A stretch of 64,000 nucleotides of DNA from Vampirovibrio sp041737375 (lineage in GTDB: Bacteria > Cyanobacteriota > Vampirovibrionia > Vampirovibrionales > Vampirovibrionaceae), in NCBI RefSeq assembly GCF_041737375.1, contig NZ_JBGSRV010000011.1, positions 1 through 64,000 of the forward strand, read 5' to 3'. The notes under the pieces were generated by a model. The model ran no database searches. It was not told where the DNA came from and saw nothing but the letters and a program-made list of their open reading frames with translations. The stretch's first letter is position 1. Every line of letters begins with the position of its first letter. The translations under genes were made by a program, and so were the position numbers. This document shows positions 58,949-64,000 of this stretch, one piece after another.

Positions 58949-59913
58949 CAAGAACGCCTAAAACGGTTATGGTGACTGGGGTGGGAGCCATTATTGGGTA
59001 TGGGGTTATTCGGGCTTTGCGCCAATGTGGTACTCCGGTTCGCATTATTGGGCTGGATATTTTTTCGGATGCAGTGGGCCAGCACTGGTGCGATGCTTTT
59101 CGGCAGGCTCCCCTGACCAGCCATCCCGAGTATTTACCGTTTATTCACGACATGGTGCGGGCCTTTCAAGTGGATTTGATCATTCCGGGCATTGAGCAGG
59201 ACGTTTCCTTTTGGGCGAATCATGTTTCTGAAATGGCGGACATGAACGCTCAGGTGGTGTTGAACCCCCCGGAACTGATTACTTTGGCCGATGACAAATG
59301 GATCACCCATCAGGCGTTGGTTCAAAAGCAGTTTGCCACCATTCCCACGGTGATTGAAGGCACCTTTGAATCACTCAGTCAGCAATGGGGGGTGCCTTTT
59401 TTGATCAAGCCACGGCGTTCTTATGCCAGTAAAGGCATTGAGCGGGTTTTCAGTGAAGCTGATTTCAACTATTGGCATCAGCGCCTGGGCGATAATTTTA
59501 TGGCCCAGCAAAGGGTGGGCAGTGATGAGGATGAGTACACTTGTGCTGTGTTTGGCGATGGCCAAGGGCGCATGCTGGCGCACATCTGCTTTCGGCGAAC
59601 GCTCAGTGGAGAAGGATCTACGGCCAAGGCAGAAGTGGTTTTTAACACGGATTTAACCGAACGTTTGATTCAGCTGACTCAGGCATTTCAACCCCAAGGC
59701 CCTTGCAATTTTCAGTTTAGAAAACATCAGGGTGAGTTTTTGCTGCTGGAAATCAATCCCCGCATTTCCTCCTCAACATCCCTGCGAACTTTGTTTGGAT
59801 ATAATGAAGCGCAATTGTGTCTGGATTTTTATTTGCATCAACGAGAGATTTTCCAGCCCGCCGTTCAGGCTGGAAAAGCGGTGCGTTATATTGAAGATGT
59901 GTTGCTCGCATGA
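58939..59913 (+). CDS. ATP-grasp enzyme (carbamoyl-phosphate-synthase-like)
   Basis: This 324-aa protein has an N-terminal Rossmann-like part (VMVTGVGAIIGYGVIRALRQ), DLIIPGIEQDVSFWA, then an ATP-grasp core (VPFLIKPRRSYASKGIERVF, LLLEINPRISSSTSLRTLFG with Glu, Asn metal ligands). It ligates a carboxylate to an amine or thiol. GGAGGG precedes the ATG. Such enzymes couple amino-acid or acyl groups to sugars in glycan loci; the partner is unknown. Confidence 0.85.
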   Translation: MPMTRTPKTVMVTGVGAIIGYGVIRALRQCGTPVRIIGLDIFSDAVGQHWCDAFRQAPLTSHPEYLPFIHDMVRAFQVDLIIPGIEQDVSFWANHVSEMADMNAQVVLNPPELITLADDKWITHQALVQKQFATIPTVIEGTFESLSQQWGVPFLIKPRRSYASKGIERVFSEADFNYWHQRLGDNFMAQQRVGSDEDEYTCAVFGDGQGRMLAHICFRRTLSGEGSTAKAEVVFNTDLTERLIQLTQAFQPQGPCNFQFRKHQGEFLLLEINPRISSSTSLRTLFGYNEAQLCLDFYLHQREIFQPAVQAGKAVRYIEDVLLA

Positions 59914-60605
59914 AGCTTGGAATTATCGCTGATATTCATGGCAATTACCCGGCGCTTAAGGCGGTGTTGGCCGAGCTGGATGGCCTGGGAGTGCAGGATA
60001 TTATTTCATTGGGCGATGTGGCTGGGTATTACTCGATGATCAACGAGTGTATTCAAGCGCTTCGAGAACGATCGATTGTGAATATTATGGGAAATCATGA
60101 TCATTATCTGGCTTTTAATGCCGGTTGCCCCCGTTCAAATGCCGCCAATCAGTGTTTGAATTATCAAAGGCAAGTTATTACCGAGGATCATAAAGCCTGG
60201 TTGTCTCGCTCACCGGCTTCTCTCTCTCGGGGAGCGTTGCGTATGGTGCATGGGGGATGGCACGATGTACGGGAAGAGTATCTGGTGCAGCCTTCTGCGT
60301 CATACTTTGAAAAGCTGGAAGGCCGGTTTTTCTTTTCCGGGCATGTGCATGTGCAAATTTTGGTGCCACTGGGCGCAAAAACTTACTGTAATCCGGGTTC
60401 AGTGGGGCAGCCTCGGGATGGTAAGCCTGAAGCGGGTTTTGCTGTGTTTGAGGACGATGTGATTACCTTGCATCGGGTGGCTTATGATGTGGACGCAACC
60501 GCACAGGCCATGAAAAACGCGGGGTTTGCCCCTTACTTTTATGAGAATCTGTATCAAGGTACTCGCATTGGTGGAAACATTTCTACCATTAGGCCCACTG
60601 CTTAA
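59910..60605 (+). CDS. Calcineurin-like metallophosphoesterase (YfcE type)
   Basis: This 231-aa protein has LGIIADIHGNYPALKAVLAE (D-x-H), SLGDVAGYYSMINE (GD), IMGNHDHYLAF (GNHD), MVHGGWHD (GH-like) and FSGHVHVQI (GHxH), the full phosphoesterase set. Its ATG overlaps the ATP-grasp stop by 4 nt. It may remove a phosphate in the pathway. Confidence 0.88.
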   Translation: MKLGIIADIHGNYPALKAVLAELDGLGVQDIISLGDVAGYYSMINECIQALRERSIVNIMGNHDHYLAFNAGCPRSNAANQCLNYQRQVITEDHKAWLSRSPASLSRGALRMVHGGWHDVREEYLVQPSASYFEKLEGRFFFSGHVHVQILVPLGAKTYCNPGSVGQPRDGKPEAGFAVFEDDVITLHRVAYDVDATAQAMKNAGFAPYFYENLYQGTRIGGNISTIRPTA

Positions 60606-60621
60606 TCAGAGCTTGTTGTTG

Positions 60622-61320
60622 ATGACCCGAAAAATTGCCATTTTGCAATCCAACTATATTCCCTGGAAGGGGTACTTTGATTTAATGGCTTCGGTCGATG
60701 AATTTATCATTTATGATGAGGTGCAATTTACCCGTCAGGATTGGCGAAATCGCAATCGTATCAAAACGGCGGATGGGCCGAAGTGGTTGACGATTCCGGT
60801 GGCCCAAAAAGGCCGCATGGAGAAAAATATTTCTGAAATAGAGGTGCTGTACGATTCCAGATGGGCGCATAAGCATTGGGCCACTATCTGCCAGAATTAT
60901 CTGAAAGCGCCGTTTTTTAAAGCTTTTCAAGCGCCGTTTCAAGCTTTTTATGAGGCATTACCTGAGCGGAAATTATCGTTGTCTGCCATTAATTATGAAC
61001 TGATCCAAATCATTAACCAGATACTGGGTATTCACACACCTATTTTAAATTCCGCTGATTTTGAGATGCAGGGCGATCGGTGTCAACGCTTGATTCATTT
61101 ATGCCAGCAACGGTCGGCTTCTCATTACTTATCGGGGCCTGCGGCTCAAAGTTATCTGGATGAATCACTGTTTCAAAAAGCGGGCATTGAGGTTCAGTGG
61201 ATGGATTATTCTCGATACCCGGAGTACCCTCAACTGTACCCCCCCTTTGATCATGCGGTTAGCGTTGTGGATTTGATTTTTAATGTGGGTCCCGATGCTT
61301 TATCCTATTTAAGCGCCTGA
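60622..61320 (+). CDS. WbqC-family protein
   Basis: This 232-aa protein reads IAILQSNYIPWKGYFDLMAS, VDEFIIYDEVQFTRQDWRNR, NRIKTADGPKWLTIPV, the WbqC signature. WbqC-like proteins occur in O-antigen loci and are thought to help acylate or activate amino sugars. The start at MTRKIA is 16 bp after the previous stop; a longer frame to 60526 overlaps that gene and is rejected. It is the last gene of the operon. Confidence 0.9.
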   Translation: MTRKIAILQSNYIPWKGYFDLMASVDEFIIYDEVQFTRQDWRNRNRIKTADGPKWLTIPVAQKGRMEKNISEIEVLYDSRWAHKHWATICQNYLKAPFFKAFQAPFQAFYEALPERKLSLSAINYELIQIINQILGIHTPILNSADFEMQGDRCQRLIHLCQQRSASHYLSGPAAQSYLDESLFQKAGIEVQWMDYSRYPEYPQLYPPFDHAVSVVDLIFNVGPDALSYLSA

Positions 61321-61322
61321 TT

Positions 61323-62960
61323 TTAGGAGACTGCTTTGGCATTGTTGTAGTCGCTGCTCAAAGTCGCTTCCTGTTTTTTCGCGCTTTTTTGGGCCAAGCC
61401 CACTATAAGTGAATACAGTGTTTGAATGGCATGGTGATTGCTGGGCATGTCTTGCGCAACTGCCGCCATTTTTTTCTGCCAGTCTGCCAACAACAAGGCA
61501 TCTCTGGACAGGGATAAAGCCAGATGCTCAAAGTCTTGCTGATTTTGGCAGCGCAAGGCGGGGGGGAGGCTTGTGGAGACATCCCCTTCTGCCAGGGTAA
61601 CCACCGGAATGCTCAGTTTCAGGGCCAGTTGTGCGCTGACATTGCCCCCGCTTCGAAATGGATTCAGGTAAACATCGCACATGGCATAAAACGAGCGTAA
61701 ATCTTGTTGGAAATCGAAGCTTTTAACGCGCTCGTGGGCAACCAGTCCGGCCTTCTTTAAAACGTCCAATACCTCTTTGTGGTCTCCGACAAAGAACAAG
61801 TAATTTTTTTCATGGTCTTCTAACAAGCGGTGGCAAATTTCTAAAAATTGTTTATCCAGCTCTCTGCCCAGTCGGTTGCCAGCCACCACAAATACAAAGG
61901 CATCTGCGGGAACCTGATAGGTGGTCTTGTCAAAACTTTCTTCGCCTTTTTCCGGGGTTATATTCAAATTCCAGTTCAAGGCAGGCTCCTGAATGCCCAG
62001 TTTATCAATGGCTTCTTTTTCAGCGGGATTCAAAGCATCATGACTGAGCAAATACTGATCGGCCCACGCAATGGGAAGATTACGCGTGGTATTAATACTG
62101 AGTATGGGTATTTTTTGATAAAAATAATCAGTGGAAAATAACACGTCACCCAGATTAATTAATACATCAAAGCGCTCTTTTTCAATATAGTCCCAAATAT
62201 CAACCATGCTGTGCAGATCAAAGGGTTTGGGTGAGCGGCTATACAGTTGAATGGCGGTTTTGCCAAAATCTGGATCTTCATAATTGACGACCTGTTTGCC
62301 CACAAAGCCATCATAAAAATTAGGGGTAATGCCGTTAAAATATTCAACCGGATTGCTAAAAGGCATGAGGTTGGTGTTAATAACATGGACTTCCAGCCCA
62401 TGTTGTTGCATGAGTCCTGAGGCCATTAAGAGCAGGTTTTTGGTAGGGGCATGCAAAATGCTTAAAACCTGACTGACCACGATGGCAACTTTTTTGACTT
62501 CACCGTTGGAGTGATAAGTTTCTGTGTCTTGAACGCAATTTAAAATATTGCGCATCATTTGATGGTAAGAGGGGCGCATGCAATCTTCTCGCACATGCCA
62601 AACCGTTTTTGGGTTTAAGTTGCCCCCGTTTTGAAATAGATTGTTGAGTATATTCCAGATGAGACAATGATAATGTTCTGGTGCCTGGGTTTGTTTGAAT
62701 AGCTCACCGGCTATCTCTTTTAGCAGGTTTTCATCTTTAAAAGCGTTAAACAGAAAACTTTTAAATAATAACTGATGATTTCTGGCAATGAGACGCTTAT
62801 TTTCCACTAGATAGGACAGTAATTTTTTACGGTCCTTGGCATCCAGTTTTGTAATGGTTTCTATCACTTTCATTAACAATCGCATTTTTGAGTCCAGCAC
62901 TTTGTTACTGGCAAAAATTTGGGTTAATGAGCAGACAATGGATTGTGCTTCAGGCTTCAA
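61323..62960 (-). CDS. Glycosyltransferase-like protein
   Basis: This 545-aa protein has a helical N-terminus (residues 1-150, TPR-like but not clear), then VVSQVLSILHAPTKNLLLMA, and a GT-B C-terminal domain: FVVAGNRLGRELDKQFLEI, YLFFVGDHKEVLDVLKKAG, YAMCDVYLNPFRSGGNVSAQ, ALKLSIPVVTLAEGDVSTSL. It resembles GT4/GT41-type transferases. The start is TTG at 62960. It is convergent with the glycan operon, with 2 bp between the stops. Confidence 0.75.
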   Translation of the reverse strand: MKPEAQSIVCSLTQIFASNKVLDSKMRLLMKVIETITKLDAKDRKKLLSYLVENKRLIARNHQLLFKSFLFNAFKDENLLKEIAGELFKQTQAPEHYHCLIWNILNNLFQNGGNLNPKTVWHVREDCMRPSYHQMMRNILNCVQDTETYHSNGEVKKVAIVVSQVLSILHAPTKNLLLMASGLMQQHGLEVHVINTNLMPFSNPVEYFNGITPNFYDGFVGKQVVNYEDPDFGKTAIQLYSRSPKPFDLHSMVDIWDYIEKERFDVLINLGDVLFSTDYFYQKIPILSINTTRNLPIAWADQYLLSHDALNPAEKEAIDKLGIQEPALNWNLNITPEKGEESFDKTTYQVPADAFVFVVAGNRLGRELDKQFLEICHRLLEDHEKNYLFFVGDHKEVLDVLKKAGLVAHERVKSFDFQQDLRSFYAMCDVYLNPFRSGGNVSAQLALKLSIPVVTLAEGDVSTSLPPALRCQNQQDFEHLALSLSRDALLLADWQKKMAAVAQDMPSNHHAIQTLYSLIVGLAQKSAKKQEATLSSDYNNAKAVS

Positions 62961-63122
62961 GATGGTTCACCCGGTTGGCATGCCTATTTTTTTATTATGA
63001 CAGAATTGAAGCGCCTTGAGCGCCAGCCCCGGTAACACATCCCTCTTTTGGGGGAGACAATTCCCGATTGAGTAAGGGCCTGACTTTGGGGTGAGTTCGA
63101 TTGAACTTTTCCTGTTGATCCT

Positions 63123-64000
63123 TCAAGGTATCGACTGGCTGGGTAGGGTAATTGTAAAAACGCTGCCTTCACCGGGTGTGCTGCGGGCTGTAATGCTGCC
63201 TTTATGACGTTTGGCAATGCGTTTGCAAATAGCCAGCCCCATTCCTGAGCCTGAATAATCCTCTATGCCATGGATGCGGTAAAATGCGTCAAATATGTGT
63301 TCGGCATGTTGTTGATCAAAGCCAATGCCATTATCGCTTACCGTAATTTGGCAGGTTTGTTTCTGTTGGGTGCTGGAAATTTCAACAACCGGAATGGCCT
63401 GTGGTGCCTGATATTTTAAAGCGTTTTCAATCAGATTTTGAAAGAGTTGTTTGAGTTGGCTTTCATCGCCCATCACTGGGGTGAAGGCTCCAATTTTTAA
63501 TACGGCTTTTTTTTCGGCAATTTGCTGATCCAGTTTTAGCAAAACGTCTTTAAGCAGGGCTGAGAGATCAAGGGGCTTAAATAAACCGGGGTTAGAAACA
63601 CGAGCCAGCGCCAGCAGATTTTGGGTCAGTTCCCGCATGGTTTGCGCGGATTTTCGGATTCGTTGCAATCGGTCTTTACTGCTGTCGGATAGTGTGTTTT
63701 GGGAATCCGCTTCAATCATTTCACTAAATATGCCAATCCGGCGAAGCGGGGCCTGTAAATCATGGGAGGCGATGCTGGCGAAGGCTTCCAGATCCTGGTT
63801 AATGATTTCCAGTGAAGTGGCGTAATCCTCTAGCTGTAATGCTGTACTCAGTGCTTTGTCTCTGGCTTTTTCCGCTGCCATACGGGCCTGGTCGCTTTCG
63901 GCAATGGCAATCAGGGAGTTTTTTAAGGCGGATTCGGCTTGCGCTTTGGCGGCTTCTGTTTTGCGTTTGATATCATCCGCTCTCACGATATCTTCTGCCT
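63123..64000 (-). CDS. Sensor histidine kinase, cut by the window edge
   Basis: The frame stays open to the edge and codes upstream of GTG at 63986 (EDIVRADD), so the true start and sensing domain lie beyond the window. Visible: a coiled coil (AQAESALKNSLIAIAESDQA), H-box IASHDLQAPLRRI, N-box LIENALKYQ, G1 VSDNGIGFDQQHAEHIFDAF, G2 GSGMGLAICKRIAKRHKG. This is the same HDLQAPLR class as the kinase at 38857. Confidence 0.88.
   Translation of the reverse strand, partial: AEDIVRADDIKRKTEAAKAQAESALKNSLIAIAESDQARMAAEKARDKALSTALQLEDYATSLEIINQDLEAFASIASHDLQAPLRRIGIFSEMIEADSQNTLSDSSKDRLQRIRKSAQTMRELTQNLLALARVSNPGLFKPLDLSALLKDVLLKLDQQIAEKKAVLKIGAFTPVMGDESQLKQLFQNLIENALKYQAPQAIPVVEISSTQQKQTCQITVSDNGIGFDQQHAEHIFDAFYRIHGIEDYSGSGMGLAICKRIAKRHKGSITARSTPGEGSVFTITLPSQSIP

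Noticed and set aside
1..64000. CRISPR arrays, rRNA genes, complete tRNA genes
   Set aside because: I looked for regularly spaced repeats and for cloverleaf-forming sequences. Only the truncated tRNA-Arg 3' halves and the 23-bp tandem array were found.

Overview
The window looks like chromosomal DNA of a Gram-negative-type bacterium: it carries an RND/membrane-fusion/outer-membrane efflux system, Sec-type signal peptides, and surface-glycan genes. No rRNA or other taxonomic marker gene is present. The ankyrin protein and several proteins with a low-complexity N-terminus ending in an R/K-F-x-G-like motif remind me of predatory or host-associated bacteria, possibly non-photosynthetic Cyanobacteriota (Vampirovibrio-like). 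That placement is a low-confidence inference.

The left part (1-26.3 kb) is accessory DNA. It opens with a phage packaging and DNA-modification operon (adenine methylase, ParB-like protein, small and large terminase; minus strand). Next come an ankyrin protein and a calpain-like cysteine protease, separated by decayed IS3 and dispersed repeats. Three partial copies of the 3' half of a tRNA-Arg(ACG) gene (9876, 10716, 26271) mark attachment-site scars. They bound a one-gene cassette of about 0.84 kb and an island of about 15.5 kb. The island holds an IS3-family element, a P1B metal ATPase, an integrase relic, an IS21 istB relic, a czcCBA metal-efflux operon, traL/traM-like conjugation relics, a decayed toxin-like region with small membrane genes, and an AAA/DUF4143 ATPase preceded by four exact-period 23-bp repeats.

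The middle (26.3-46.6 kb) mixes accessory and core-like genes. It has a HEPN-motif gene with a small partner, and a second copy of a 62-aa membrane protein that differs from the first only at synonymous sites. A minus-strand operon encodes two paralogous ADP-ribosyltransferase-like proteins and a HAD phosphatase. It is divergent from a protein with about 58 consecutive L-x-x tripeptides joined to a DUF6338-like membrane domain. Metabolic, stress and envelope genes follow: formaldehyde/alcohol dehydrogenase, DUF2892, DUF3291, FMN glutamate-synthase-like, GRAS-like methyltransferase, histidine kinase, MscS, DUF2254, hemerythrin, SDR, and an exported KatE-type catalase.

The right part (43.2 kb and 49.5-63 kb) is mainly a glycan or secondary-metabolite locus. 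It contains a CapK-type adenylate-forming enzyme, a TylF-like methyltransferase, further methyltransferases, a metallo-beta-lactamase-fold enzyme, a WecE-type aminotransferase, and a tightly packed seven-gene operon (PhyH dioxygenase, two methyltransferases, NAD epimerase, ATP-grasp, metallophosphoesterase, WbqC). A glycosyltransferase-like gene faces this operon, and a histidine kinase runs off the right edge.
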